The notes: generated by a model not told the origin, from the letters alone. DNA of 64,000 nucleotides from Flabesymbios commensalis (GCA_964017125.1 OZ024908.1:78370919-78434918); one strand, 5' to 3'; counted from the stretch's first letter, positions 32,923 to 44,389 are shown. Program-made: numbers and translations.

Positions 32923-33240
32923 TTAAGCCAGGCGTCTCGACTCAACTCAACCAAACAGTTTTTTGTTACCCAGTTTGTCCCAGCATTTGTACGCTCAAAA
33001 CAATCAAACATTGATCAAACTTGAGTTGAGTTGCGTCGTAAATGTAAAACACACCAAAGCGAACGCGAAAATTATCAAAGGCGAGATTTCGCGTTATCCA
33101 CCGCGTTGGTCTTTTTTTGAAAATAATAAAATAGTGTGTTTGATAAGTTTCGAGCGCGAATTCGCGTCTTGCGATCCCACCAAACTCGACGCAGAGAAAC
33201 ATTTTTGTAAATGAGTCGCGTCTCAAGATTGATGGCTTAA
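32923..33240. mobile_element. Possible TTAA-flanked MITE
   Basis: TTAAGCCAGGCGTCTCGACT at the left and GAGTCGCGTCTCAAG then GATGGCTTAA at the right give weak inverted ends, GCC next to TTAA on both sides. The interior is unusually CpG-rich (GAGCGCGAATTCGCGTCTTG). Its right TTAA is the left TTAA of the next MITE. Confidence 0.45.
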
Positions 33241-33470
33241 CCCTCAAAGCGATGAAATATGTTTATATATACCAAGAAACCATAGTTTTTTTTCAATTTG
33301 AAATCATCATATAGCACTTTCTGCTTTATTTGGATACCTATGTTATAGGCCTACGGCCATTTTAGTTATTTTACTCTTTCAGTCTGGTGATTGACATTAG
33401 ACGCCAGCATCTGACGTCTACAGACGTCAGAATCTGACGTCTGAAATCGATCCCCGTGCTGTAAGGGTTA
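33237..33470 (+). mobile_element. TTAA-1 MITE copy
   Basis: TTAACCCTCAAAGCGATGAA, body TTTCAATTTGAAATCATCAT and ACCTATGTTATAGGCCTACG, hairpin CATCTGACGTCTACAGACGT then CAGAATCTGACG, end CCCGTGCTGTAAGGGTTA. Confidence 0.87.
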
Positions 33471-33644
33471 GAAAAATCTCAAAACATACCATCGCAAACC
33501 AGAACATGTGTCTGTCTTGCCTAGTTGTGCACATTCTACCTCTATATATTATACACATGGAGCATTCCAGGTGGTTCCATCGTATGTAGCTGAACAGACA
33601 GATTCCCGTCATTCCTCAGTCAGTTCTCAGTACAAGGTCATCTC

Positions 33645-33700
33645 AATTGGCAGTATCTGCTCACTTGTAAAGTACATTTTGGCTTTGCATGGCATAATTA
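33645..33700. mobile_element. PalB half copy
   Basis: TTGGCAGTATCTGCTCACTT and CATTTTGGCTTTGCATGGCA match one arm and the terminus of PalB. Confidence 0.5.
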
Positions 33701-33717
33701 TAATACCCACACATCAT

Positions 33718-33783
33718 CTGACCCAGTTTAGCCTATAAGCGCACAAAGGTGGCCTGAAACCCCATTCATTTCATTTCATTTAC
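33718..33783 (+). mobile_element. SINE-1, 3' tail only
   Basis: CCCAGTTTAGCCTATAAGCG then CACAAAGGTGGCCTGAAACC and a CATTTCATTT tail. A strongly 5'-truncated copy. Confidence 0.85.
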
Positions 33784-33818
33784 CCACACATACTATCTTG
33801 AGAACAGCAGGCATTCAC

Positions 33819-33884
33819 TTAGTCCGTAATAACAGACTCTGTGTGGGATACAGAGTCTGTAATCATTGTCATTCGTAAAGTTTT
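33819..33884 (-). repeat. PalD short palindromic repeat, copy 2
   Basis: AACAGACTCTGTGTGGGATA then CAGAGTCTGTAATCATTGTC; AGACTCTGT and ACAGAGTCT are perfect inverted repeats. Partner of 424-488. Confidence 0.65.
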
Positions 33885-33939
33885 GCCCCAAAATACGGTG
33901 CTGTTCACGTCAAGCTCGGACTAGCATTCACTGCGCTGT

Positions 33940-34177
33940 TTAACTCTTACAGTGCGGGGACCGACTTTAAAAAATTGATTTTAGACGTCAGAATCTGACG
34001 TCTAAAATCGATCCCCGCAATAAAAGAGTAAAATATTTATAATGGCGGTAGACCCATCAGATAGATATTCAAATGAAATGGAAAGAGCTAACTAAGACAC
34101 TTATGATGATTTACAATTGAAAACAACCCTCTGGTCTCTTGATTTCTATAACAGTATTTTAGCGTTTTAGGGTTTAA
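33940..34177 (-). mobile_element. TTAA-1 MITE copy with TTAA on both sides
   Basis: TTAACTCTTACAGTGCGGGG left, hairpin simplified to GACGTCAGAATCTGACGTC with an AAAAATTGATT insertion, body ATAATGGCGGTAGACCCATC, right end TTTTAGCGTTTTAGGGTTTA then A. One of the copies with intact flanking TTAA. Confidence 0.88.
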
Positions 34178-34215
34178 TGTTGGGGCAGCGTCACATACGC
34201 TGGCCCAACGTCCTG
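34178..34215. mobile_element. PalA-like partial copy
   Basis: TGTTGGGGCAGCGTCACATA then CGCTGGCCCAACGTC: the centre of a PalA element directly beside the TTAA-1 MITE. Confidence 0.55.
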
Positions 34216-35379
34216 CAGGTGAAGGATACATCACGTCATCGTTGACAGTCCGGCAGAACCATCACTGAACCTGAATATGTTGTACGTAAATGCGTGAAAA
34301 TTGGCGGTTACATAACTGTAGACACTTTTAAATACACATTCAGTCCATATGCCAATGGAATCAAATTAAAATTATTTTGAGATTGTGTTTGATGGGGATT
34401 TCGAGCGGGATATCCACCAGTCTTAAACACTCTTTTGGCAAAAAGGCAGTATAGTATTACTATAGAAATATAAAGTTTGGCAGTAACTGTTGGTATGTGT
34501 CTTATTTTTTCTATTATGATAAATGCAAGATTTTAGGTATTAGCTCAAATGAACTGTTTTTATTTTACTTTTTACATTATAGTATTCAACCCCTCTCCGA
34601 TGAAGTCTGTCACCTGACGATATCAAGTGACCAACGGCGCCATTTAGTTGCTAGTTACATTATGGGATAGAATACCATACTTGGTTTATGACATTAATTC
34701 TATCCTGAGCATGTGCTAATTTAGCCTGCCAACGCTGTCAGGACAAAAACAACAGAAAAATGGTTCGAAACGATATTATTTATTTAATACAGACAGAAGC
34801 TACTCGTCGGCCCCATTTTTTTGACTCGGCATGTTATAACATATACTTTTTATAATCTGTTGTTACAGCCTTCGTATTTATATAGCATGTCATTTGAAAA
34901 TTAATTATTCTTACAAATGAAACCGTGTACATGTTTTCTACATCCCACAAATGCGTTGCCGTGGCTACGGGCAAATCATATTGAAAAATAATCAGTATCG
35001 TGCAGGTGGCCATGGCAATAATTACATTGGCACATAATTGCATGTAACCATATTTAATTAACTGCAGCTTCTGTGAGGATAAGAATATTGTATAAAACCA
35101 TACGCGGTTGGGTGTGACGTGACTGATTTACTAATGTATAGTGATGCTCAATTCTCACGTGCCGTGTCTGAGATGCCGATACAAGAGACCACCTGACTAA
35201 CACTTCAATAATTCATAACATATTGGTATGTTATTTACTGAACTATCATTGATAAGACCAGTTAATTAAAAATAACCAAGGCACTAAGGTGGCCACAAGT
35301 ACACATCATGCAGAAGATTCAAATATAAAAATGGTGCTAAAGGCTTTGACGAGTGATGTCTCAGAGAAAAAAGGCTGGT
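34216..35379. other. Intergenic, nothing recognised
   Basis: GGCAAAAAGGCAGTATAGTA at 34437 with TTTGGCAGTAACTG at 34478 may be a worn PalB copy. Nothing else recognised. Confidence 0.4.
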
Positions 35380-35690
35380 ACATTACAGAGGGACGTGACG
35401 CAATAGTTAGAGCGTGGCGCTTTGTCGATGTCGCTGCCCGCTTTGTGCAGGATTTTCAGAAAAATACCATGTTTCTCCCCTCTCAATATTGGGGCATTGT
35501 TTCTATATTGTGTCCTTGGGCAAGACACTTTGCCATCACATGATTCATTTTACTGAGGTACCTGGTAGAACAGAGATGGCAAAGTGTATTATAAGATCAA
35601 TGCGCCGAAATGGCTGCAGGACTGTAAGCTTCCCGTGGAGTTGAAAAGGCACATGAATGAACAGGACCAGTGACCAGGTTGTGAAATGTA
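35380..35690 (+). mobile_element. SINE-3 (tRNA-derived, CORE-like), longest copy
   Basis: Near the 5' end GTGACGCAATAGTTAGAGCG then TGGCGC is an A-box-like tRNA segment. Further on GTGTCCTTGGGCAAGACACT is the type of conserved core seen in CORE-like SINEs (compare MIR). GGTACCTGGTAGAACAGAGA, TGCGCCGAAATGGCTGCAGG and GGAGTTGAAAAGGCACATGA follow. The retroposon tail seen in the 8.7 kb copy is missing here. The 84- and 76-residue frames across it are accidental. Confidence 0.7.
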
Positions 35691-36473
35691 AAGTCGATGA
35701 TAAGTCTTCAGACTTGATAGCAGACTATAAACCAAACCTTTCACCGTTTCACATCTGCGATGTCCTAATTATTTATTCACACTTGGAGATCCATTCTAAT
35801 AGCACTGGTCCTGATTAAGTCTAGTTTCTGATGACACTCAGGGTTTTCTTATGCATGCCCAACAAACACTAGTCACTAAACCTGTGTTATTTTGATATTG
35901 AACCAGAGTCGCATTGCCTGATGTCGTTATGTGACATGATGATGAATTATTCTATCATTGATCATAAAGAGAAGAATAATTGTCGAGTGGAAATGTTTTC
36001 CTTGGACAAAAACACAAGGCAAGCATATTCAAAAATGGCCAGAGAAGATAAATTGAAAATCAAGCTGTACACTTTATAGAAATGTTCATGCCGATTTTAA
36101 ACCATCTAGATATTTGTAAATTGTAATTTGCATTTTGTCAATGGGGATAAAAATGAGTATAAACAACATATATATCTAAATATTACAAAGGGAGGGGAGG
36201 GGCGAGAGCTTTTGCCATATTAGCCTATCTGACACATGCGATACTTCAGGCGATGAATACCACTTAGACCGGCTTCAGATTCAGCTACACTTTAGGTGCC
36301 ACCTGGAATGGACATTAATGACATAAGGTTTTTTGAATCTTTATGATGTGTGCAAACATAACAATTCATGTGAACGTGCATCTGCGGGTGCGTTTGGCTA
36401 AAATAGGCTAATGTATTCAAAATGGCCGCCAAATTATCAAATTTGTGAAAAAAATTTATTCAACTGTATGTTT
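35691..36473. other. Intergenic, nothing recognised
   Basis: No repeat family recognised. TTCAAAATGGCCGCCAAATT at 36416 resembles the CAAAATGGCTGC motif of the 23.6 kb duplication only in its low-information core. Confidence 0.4.
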
Positions 36474-36635
36474 GACTCTTACAGTGCGGGGATGGACTTT
36501 AGACGTCAGAATCTGTCGTGTATAGACGTTATATTGTGACGTCTATAGGCGATACCCGCGTTGAAAGGATACGCTATTTTATTGGCCATAGACCCACAAC
36601 ATAGGTTTTCAAATGAAGCAAACAAGCGTATAAAC
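36474..36635 (-). mobile_element. TTAA-1 MITE, truncated copy
   Basis: GACTCTTACAGTGCGGGGAT, hairpin GACGTCAGAATCTGTCGTG with ATTGTGACGTC, body TTGGCCATAGACCCACAACA and TTTTCAAATGAAGC. The far end is missing. Confidence 0.82.
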
Positions 36636-37839
36636 ACAGCATTTTTGACAAGCTACACCTGTCTATTTAATTATTATTCTTTAAATATAGACCCATACTA
36701 CATCCATGCATGTACAAGTGTATGCACATCGCATTTGTCAATCGCTTGCCAATCGCATTTGTCTTGTATACTCTAATTGCTTTCATCAGCCTTGTTTAAA
36801 ACGTTGTTCTGTTGCACAATTCGATTGAATGTGGTGGAACACTGTTGTTTTTGCTTGAGTTTGCAAATAATACTTTCCAGGCGGAGATAATGTGAGTTGA
36901 TCAACCACAGACCAGGAGATGTTAGGAATTGTGAAATTATGTGAGAATCAATTGCTGGACAGCGTATGTGAACGCGAGCAACCAGGACAGCGCGGGGGAA
37001 GTGAAGGTGGGACTGTAAATCAATGTCGAATCTTGAGTAAACGACGTTCTGAGACCATCGACTTGGTAGTACACGAATTTGTGTGTATAATAATGTACAC
37101 GCTTTGACATATGGTGATTTACAGACAATGTCCTGGTTACTGGAACGCTAATTCCAGGGAAAGTTCAGGACTTTCTCAGCTTATTAACCGATTAAAGCCT
37201 GCAAACGGCTTGCTAACTTAATAATAATACCTATGACTTCACAGGACAGACAGGACATTTTATACCGTAAAAAGTTCTATATATATTCCATATTTCCCCA
37301 CATGAGCTCACTGTAAGATGTGAATACATATATACAAATAAACAGATTTACGCATGCTTACCGTAATTTTCAATATATTATATTTGTACATGTCTCGTAT
37401 CAGCAAATCCCATGATTGAACATTTTATACAAGTCACACAGCTCCCCCCATTAGTGCTTATAATTAACTGTCCTTGTTCTGTATTAATAGCTATGGTCAG
37501 TAATACATTTGAAAATCCCATTTTCAGTCACACTTAGATTGTGGTTTGCTACATGTTACAAATACATTCCCAGGATTGTGGCTAATCCCCATCCGTTAGT
37601 CAAATGTTATGACGTAACATGTACACATGAGATAAGGTCTAATATCCATGTATTTATTATACCATTAATTTATAGCGTTTTCTACAAAATAAGAATGTGC
37701 ACTGTTACATTTTTCCTATATTTAGATGTCAATCAGCTAGTAATTCGGCAAATCAATGGCTGATCTGTTCAGAAACAAGAAGTAATTTAGCGGCAGCGCG
37801 TGCTCTTCACGGGTGAGCGGCTCAGTGGACTCACAGATA
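36636..37839. other. Intergenic, nothing recognised
   Basis: No repeat family or coding motif seen. Confidence 0.4.
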
Positions 37840-37928
37840 TCAATGTTGAATTGAGGTTGGGCCAGCGGCACAGACGCTGGTCCAACACCAATTCAACATT
37901 GTGTAAACTTCTCGTGTTTGCTGGCTCG
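37840..37928. mobile_element. PalA palindrome copy
   Basis: AATGTTGAATTGAGGTTGGG then CCAGCGGCACAGACGCTGG and TCCAACACCAATTCAACATT; terminus CTCGTGTTTGCTGGC. The arms pair almost fully. Confidence 0.78.
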
Positions 37929-38878
37929 GCATGTCAAGATTGACGAATGAGAGTGCGCTGCTACATCCGGGTTTTTGTCATCGTTTGTGTTCTATATGGC
38001 GGTATGTTTGCTCCGGATATTTCTTTGATGCAGAGCCCTCGGATCAGTTACTTTGATGCTGGTTTTTTTAATGGTCTGCTGCCCGAATAAATGTCCACAC
38101 AGCTTTTTTAAAAGTAACCGGTGAAATCAAATAGAGATTTATATTGACTGACAATAATTGTATGTTATACAAAACATGGCATATAATACAATTTTTGATT
38201 ATAATAAGTTATTTCAAATTTATTTTACCACTTGCATTCTAAACAGTATTTGGTTACTATTATCAGAAGAATTTACAAGAGCAAGAGCAAATTATACATA
38301 GTGTAGATGGGATTCATATCGTTAAATCGTCTTTAAATCGACGAAAAAAAATTCAGTACGATGTGCTAAAAAATGACCTATAACATTTTAATTAAATCTG
38401 ACGTAGGCCTATATTTTAAATACCAAGGACAAGTCGGACTGCCAGAGAAGCCATATGGTCATGAGCACAGCCTCCATGAAAAATGAGAAGATCCGCTTTA
38501 ATATCTGACCTTATACGACCATTTGTTTCGCATGATATTTTGATTGTTCCGTAAATATGTTTGAATCAGCTAATTATTGTCTATTTTCAAATTGTTCACA
38601 ATAAATCATGGATCATGATAGTATTTATTATGCATGTTATTAAAATCACAAAAGAATTATAAAACCAAGGTTGTTATTATTGTACATCTAGTTAATATGT
38701 GTTTCATTCATGGTTTGAATTGAATGAAGGATCACTAGAAAAATCCTTATGTATCATTTCTGTTCTATCTGTAATAATATAACCATTGATCTTCAGGTTG
38801 AGAAACCATTCTGTACGTTTTGTATTAGGGTTTTTACGCAGTCGGTTAAGAGTGCTGCGGAAGTACCAGGCAAGCACG
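37929..38878. other. Intergenic, nothing recognised
   Basis: No repeat family or coding motif seen. Confidence 0.4.
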
Positions 38879-38978
38879 ATATGTTCACACAATGTTGGTT
38901 GAATGCTGGGCCAGCGTCGAAGCCGTTGGCTCAGCATTAAACCAACATTGGTTCAGCGTCAGAGACGTGGAGCTAGCG
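38879..38978. mobile_element. PalA palindrome, reference copy
   Basis: Left arm CACACAATGTTGGTTGAATG then CTGGGCCAGCGTCG; right arm GTTGGCTCAGCATTAAACCA then ACATTGGTTCAGCGTC. The arms are reverse complements with few mismatches around a tiny loop. Elsewhere the family extends outward to GACGTCTCGTGTTTGCTGGG. No coding capacity, and no clear target-site duplication was identified. Confidence 0.82.
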
Positions 38979-40072
38979 GACCTGAGGACTAATTCTGGGT
39001 TACCACGGAAAGCTTGGCCATCCTGTCTAGGGCTTAGATCAATATCAGCCTCACGCCACCATGTTACCAGATTTATTTCATATCACGAATGAACTCACAT
39101 CTCAGTCGACAAAAACAAGCCATTCTCCCGATGGCCATTGGTCTCATGCGACAGCCCCCTGGCCACACGGCGCTGAAGCAACGTCCATGACGTCAATACA
39201 ACGTGGTGCGCCCAGAGGGTGGTAACTGCATTTATGTACTTACTATAATGGTCTTTCGAATTCTATAAAGTCAAATTCCATCTCGTTTGGAATGGAGTTA
39301 GGCCATCTATTTAAATGCCAATATAACACCCAGGAAAGGAGGCTGTTAGGAATTGTTGGAAATTGTTCTATGAGCTTTTGCAAAAAAACGATGAATGTGA
39401 CGTCTTGCTCGCAATGATGAAAAACGGAAATTAACTTCCACATATAAATTTCCGTAATTTTCTGTCACTAGCGTGCCCGCATCTGTATGTACTGGCACTT
39501 ATAGTAAATTTGATAGTAGATTCGGAAAATTGTACAAAAAGACAAAAAAATAAACAAAAAACACTTTACTATACACTGTAGTCTGTTGTGCAAAACCATG
39601 TATCTTCCGAATAAAGGTTTTTATAACCAAGGATAAACAATTGAACGTATTATTTCCAAGTATGAAATATGGCTATCGAACTCTAACACTATATTGGGTA
39701 GATATTGTACTTTGAAACATGCCATACGAGTGTATATATGTGTAACTTATCTTGTCAGATATACATTATATCCACAGAAAACAAAACAACTTGTGAAATA
39801 AACTAAACCATATTTAAGTCTATAAAACGGGAAAGACACGGCCACCGTATTTACATTTTTTTCTTGAAAATAGTGATCTTGCATGCCGTCCGTTTGTGTG
39901 GCGAGTTATGTACATATTTATATTTCTTTGCTATAGGCTCAATGATAACACTATCAGATATATGTGTGATCTGGACCATTAATATTAGAAGATATGTTTT
40001 TGAAATTGGCCACAAAACAGCAAAAAAAATTATGCATATTTCTTGGTTCAAAACAGATAACCAGGCTGCCAA
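38979..40072. other. Intergenic, nothing recognised
   Basis: No repeat family or coding motif seen. Confidence 0.4.
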
Positions 40073-40153
40073 ACCAGTTTAATGATGAGCCAACGCCACA
40101 AACAGTGGGCAAACTATAAGCCAACATTTGGTTAACGTCACGTGTTTAATGGG
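40073..40153. mobile_element. PalA palindrome copy
   Basis: CAGTTTAATGATGAGCCAAC and GTGGGCAAACTATAAGCCAA then CATTTGGTTAACGTCACGTG. Confidence 0.65.
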
Positions 40154-40540
40154 AATATATTTTTTGTATTGTCTATTGAGCTGTTCCGAATACTTTGCAT
40201 TTTCATCATAGAAATCAGACCATATTTCAAACCTGTATAATTTGTATGCACCCTTACTCGTAGTATAAACTTTGTCTTGCTAGTTTAGATCTAAATGCTC
40301 TATTTAATGGATGTTATTGTCAACTTGCATTTAACGTGTATAGTTTCCTCTTTTATTGCAAGATGGAAAAATTAGAATGTTAAGAACGTAAATGTTAGGA
40401 GAGGTCACATCCCTGTCTTAGCTAGGCTTAGACAATTGCCCGTGTTTTTTCCCAATTTTTGCATAACTGCCCCTTCATGTCCTCTTTATAGTGTAATTCG
40501 GACAATATTTGCCCGGCATTTAGACTTTATGTATATGATA

Positions 40541-40636
40541 AAGCCCAAGGAGCTCTACATTCATATACTTGAAAAAATCGGACGCAGAAGGCCGAGGCCG
40601 TTTTCAAAGCTAAGAATGTAGAGCTCCGAGGGTTTT
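40541..40636. repeat. Foldback sequence
   Basis: GGAGCTCTACATTC and GAATGTAGAGCTCC are perfect 14-base inverted repeats; ACTTGAAAA and TTTTCAAAG extend the pairing inward. The outer flanks (AAGCCCAAGG and CCGAGGGTTTTAA) also pair weakly. Single copy in the window. Confidence 0.75.
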
Positions 40637-41047
40637 AACTGACATAAAACACATCCGACCACAATGAAAATCCATCATAATCAGTTCGGTGGCGCCTGAC
40701 TGATTATAGTACCACCAGCCCTACCATTAAATTTGATCTGTACTTGGTGAACAATAACTCTCCATACCCGGCTTAAAATGTAGTGGTCGAGCAAAGAAAA
40801 TAATGTAGTGGTGTGTTTTAAACCCGTCCAAAAGACGGGTGCACGGGTCACTGGCTAACACAGTGGGTCAAATGATGTTGTATATGTATATGAATATCAC
40901 TATAATGAATACCTATTTACATACATAGTTACATACATATAAAATGAAGCGACTAAAGTTAGAAAAATCCACCATACATACACAATAAATTTCCTGCCAG
41001 AATTTAAATGAATGTACGGGGGTTCAATTAAAACAAAACAAAACAAG

Positions 41048-41167
41048 TAATTGCGGTGGTGGTGGTGCTAGTGGTGGCGGCTCCTCCTCCTCCTCCTCTT
41101 CCTCCTCCCCCTCCTCCTCCTCCTCCTCCTCCTCCTCCTCCTCCTCCTCCTCCTCCTCCTCCTCCTC
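41048..41167 (+). repeat. Trinucleotide arrays (GGT)n and (CTC)n
   Basis: A GGT-rich stretch (41054-41080) followed by (TCC)n to 41167 with a few interruptions. The proline-rich frame across it is an artefact. Confidence 0.93.
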
Positions 41168-41827
41168 ATACAATTTGTATTTCACCACATCTTATCGAAG
41201 TTGTCCAACAGTGGTGGCAGTGGCAGTGGCAGTTATATGCAGTAGTGGCAAAGAGTATAGAACAATGAGACGGGAAACTAAGTTAAAAGTCAATGACGGA
41301 ATAATTGTAAAGCTGCTAACAGAGGAGCCACGGCAAGAGAAATGCGTGATGTACACATATTATCGTGTAAAAAGTAAGCCCAATGACCTCATATTCTCCT
41401 GTATACATTAACTTCAGATAACTTAACATTCGATTATTGTTACTTATCACAATAATTCACCACGAAAGCTCTTCGGACTGTTTGACTATCAATAAAGAAA
41501 GAGATACAGTAATCTTTATGAGATATAATTTATATAAGAATCGCTGATATGAGAAATTCGGACACGTCATTGATCGCTTATTGCCACCCAGGATGTAATT
41601 ATCGTGGTATGATAAGCAGATTATGCCTGATTCTATTGGTGTGTGGTTTAGACCGGAGAATGACGAGGCTAATTCTAATCTTGTTGACCTTGTGCTCACA
41701 CTCTGTCTCAGCTGTTATTGGCTGCTCAGCGGAACCACGCTGACGAGTGGTTCACACGAAAGAGCAACCACGAAAAAGCCAATAACAATAACTATATTTC
41801 CCACTTAACATTCTGTGTCCCGTACTG
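41168..41827. other. Intergenic, nothing recognised
   Basis: Frames of 60-80 residues, none with a recognisable domain. Confidence 0.4.
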
Positions 41828-41905
41828 CTGTTTTTCAAAGGCAAACAGCAGTAACTGCTTGCTGTGTGAGTAAGCAGTTACTGCCGTTTGACTTTGCAGA
41901 ACAGC
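41828..41905. mobile_element. PalB palindrome copy
   Basis: GCTGTTTTTCAAAGGCAAAC then AGCAGTAACTGCTT pairs with AAGCAGTTACTGCCGTTTGA then CTTTGCAGAACAGC. The arms are 34 bases around a short loop. Confidence 0.8.
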
Positions 41906-43439
41906 TTTGGAGAGCAGACTTAGTGTTCGACCGGGGCAGTCCGCCTTTCCGTGTACTGGCCATCAGTCCGTGTATGTGCTCGGTAGCAACCATCACGTCC
42001 CCACATCGCTCATATTGCTCGCAAAACCCCATACTATAATTGTGTCACGCCCATACTTGATGGAAGGTGGTGACATATGTGTCCAGACCGAACTAAAAAC
42101 TATTTCACCAGTAGACCGATGATCATTCACTCACATTAAGCGTGGAATCGCTCCAGCGATTCAGCACTTAATCTAAGCTTAAAACACTAATTTGCATTTT
42201 TACCGAAGAGTAGTGCGGACACATTTCTGAAATCACAAATAGAAATCTCCAGTGTATGCTCTGATTTTAGAAACATTATTTGCTAGCTCGTGTAAAGCTG
42301 GGAAATAGACGGTTTTGAATTAACGAAACCATCAGGAAACAAACAATGTGAATTCAATACGAAAAGTATATAGTGCGTTGATATATATAGTGTTGATAGG
42401 TGGCCTATTCTAGAATGGAATTGAAAAAATATTTACCTTGTTAACGGCATATATAGGCCCTACTTGTGTATGTAAAAAGTCTCTTCCATCCCCCCCCCCA
42501 AAAAAAAAAAAAATACAGAAGAAATGTTGATTGACTGCACGACAAATTTACATGTTTTCACCACTGGACATGGGGCTACTGACATTGACGGATATGAAAC
42601 TTAATCAGCCATTTAGGTTTCTATAGCTATACTGTTCGACAGACATGATATATTGAATCTTTGCTGGCAATTGTCTGTGACGCTTCACCAACATAACATT
42701 GGGTAAATGCCGATTTTCCTCTGTACGTCCTGTATTTCCCAAATATTCCACATATAGTGACTGACTGCAACTGAAGATTGACATGAGTATCAATCAGCCA
42801 AATTTTATTACAATCAATTTTATTTCAATTTTATTACACTTTTTTATTATCAGTATTTTATTTATTACAATGAGTAGCATTTCAACTAGGCCTATATTTA
42901 AAAATCTTAAATTTGTATTTCGCTACCTAGTTAAAATTGTGTTGGCATGTTTCGGACCTACTCCCCCAGTGTCGCCTGTTCCTATCTGAGCTGAGTGAGT
43001 GAGGGGGGTGGGAGGTGGCGTCTAGTTTAGTTTCGGACCGTGTGATGTACATTTCTATCACTCGTCACCATGCTTAAAACCATAGATGGTTAATCTATGC
43101 TACAACGCCGAATCCCTTGTTTTAGCGTACGTCGATAATAGATCATCCGTGACTAGGGTACATTGTTCCCAGGTGTCACCTGACCGCACTATGAGCTCCA
43201 TGAGCACAAAGTCTGCCAAAATAAATACAAGTGTTTATGCGATGTGCGCACATCTATTATCTATAAAATCAAAATGTGTTTCACTGTATGACCTATTTTA
43301 TATAACTATGTCTACTCTTGTGCGATCAATTAAAGCAACGTCCACATTGGAGCTCCCATATCTCAAGCCTGTATAATCCTGGAAACAATAATCATTATTT
43401 ATTTTAGGCCTCCCCCAGCAATTAAACACAATAGTCCGG
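41906..43439. other. Intergenic with one tight hairpin
   Basis: At 42138-42172 TTAAGCGTGGAATCGCT pairs with AGCGATTCAGCACTTAA across a two-base loop. Otherwise AT-rich, with no family or coding motif. The 96-residue frame at 43086-43376 has no recognisable domain. Confidence 0.5.
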
Positions 43440-43540
43440 GAGTTATTGAACCAAATTGATTAAATGCTGGGCCAGCGTCGAAGATGATGAGCCAACATTA
43501 GACCATCATTGTTTCAATGTCTTGTGTTTGCTGGGACATA
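43440..43540. mobile_element. PalA palindrome copy
   Basis: TTGAACCAAATTGATTAAAT then GCTGGGCCAGCGTCG; right arm GAGCCAACATTAGACCATCA then TTGTTTCAATGTCTTGTGTT and TGCTGGG. Confidence 0.75.
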
Positions 43541-43732
43541 TTTGCAATTGCTGCTCCCTCTCTTTCGCCCTGAAACCGATCGTCCAGTAATTGGAAAAAT
43601 GAAATATTATATATGGCAAACTAATTAATCAGGTTTCTATGTTTGATGTTATTTCTTGCCAAAAGGTTCAATAAGTGCGATATTTCATAGGTGCATGCGT
43701 CAAATGTCAGATATTTAATTTCACTGAGTCTG

Positions 43733-44012
43733 GTCCGGCCCCGATGGCTCATTCGTATCGACTGGGGCTTGTAACCTGGGGGTACTAGTTTCGAATACCG
43801 GTCGGGCCGGATATTTGTCATCGTGGTTGTGCATAGACAGTGCTCAAACTGTTCAAAGGCCTGGAGTGTACAGTGCTGCCTATGGTACTGTGCACCATAA
43901 ATAACCCTTGAAGTCATTCGAAATAAGAGTAGGGCATAGTCCCGTCTTCAGGCTTCCTTTTGTCTCGATATTGCCATGATTGTGCTGAAAGCGACGTATA
44001 GCAATATTCATA
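43733..44012 (+). mobile_element. SINE-2 (tRNA-derived), full copy
   Basis: Head GTCCGGCCCCGATGGCTCAT and TCGTATCGACTGGGGCTTGT, with B-box region AGTTTCGAATACCGG (intact as GGTTCGAATTCC in the 59.8 kb copy). Body CAGTGCTCAAACTGTTCAAA, TACAGTGCTGCCTATGGTAC, CTTGAAGTCATTCGAAATAA and GAGTAGGGCATAGTCCCG; 3' end GCGACGTATAGCAATATTCA. Flanked by direct repeats TCACTGAGTCTG (43721) and TCACTGCGTCTG (44013). No simple-repeat tail beyond the TATTCAT end. Confidence 0.9.
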
Positions 44013-44079
44013 TCACTGCGTCTGAAATGAAGGCCAGAGGCTTTGGTGTCGTCGTTTGTCACACCAAGCTCGGTAGTTA

Positions 44080-44188
44080 TACAGCAAACACGATACGTTG
44101 TTCCAATGTTGTTTTAATGATGGTCCGACGTCGCCGACGGTGATCCAGCCTTAAAACAACACTGGGTGTCTCTTGTGTTTGTTTTGTT
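44080..44188. mobile_element. PalA palindrome copy
   Basis: CAGCAAACACGATACGTTGT then TCCAATGTTGTTTTAATGAT; right arm GTGATCCAGCCTTAAAACAA then CACTGGG and TCTCTTGTGTTTG. Both outer termini are kept. Confidence 0.75.
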
Positions 44189-44207
44189 TTGTTCAGCCCT
44201 TGGTTTA

Positions 44208-44330
44208 GAAAGACTCAGACTCAGAAACTTTTTATTCGTCTATTCAACATGTTCAAAACACAATACATATGACAAATGCATTTTACAAAGTTGGTAAATG
44301 AACTGGGAGATCAACACTAAGACTAAAATG
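44208..44330 (-). mobile_element. Probable LINE 3' end with (TCTGAG)n tail
   Basis: Minus strand: TTGAATAGACGAATAAAAAG then TTTCTGAGTCTGAGTC. AATAAA plus hexanucleotide tail as at 25520-25640. Confidence 0.5.
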
Positions 44331-44389
44331 TCGCTATCGTGATCACCAGGCTTGAAGTATGTTCCCCGTCCACTTCAAAAGATTCGTTA

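Noticed and set aside
35289-35644. Two overlapping frames of 76-84 residues
   Set aside because: They lie across SINE-3, which is not coding.
41056-41268. Proline-rich 70-residue frame
   Set aside because: Produced by the (CTC)n trinucleotide run.
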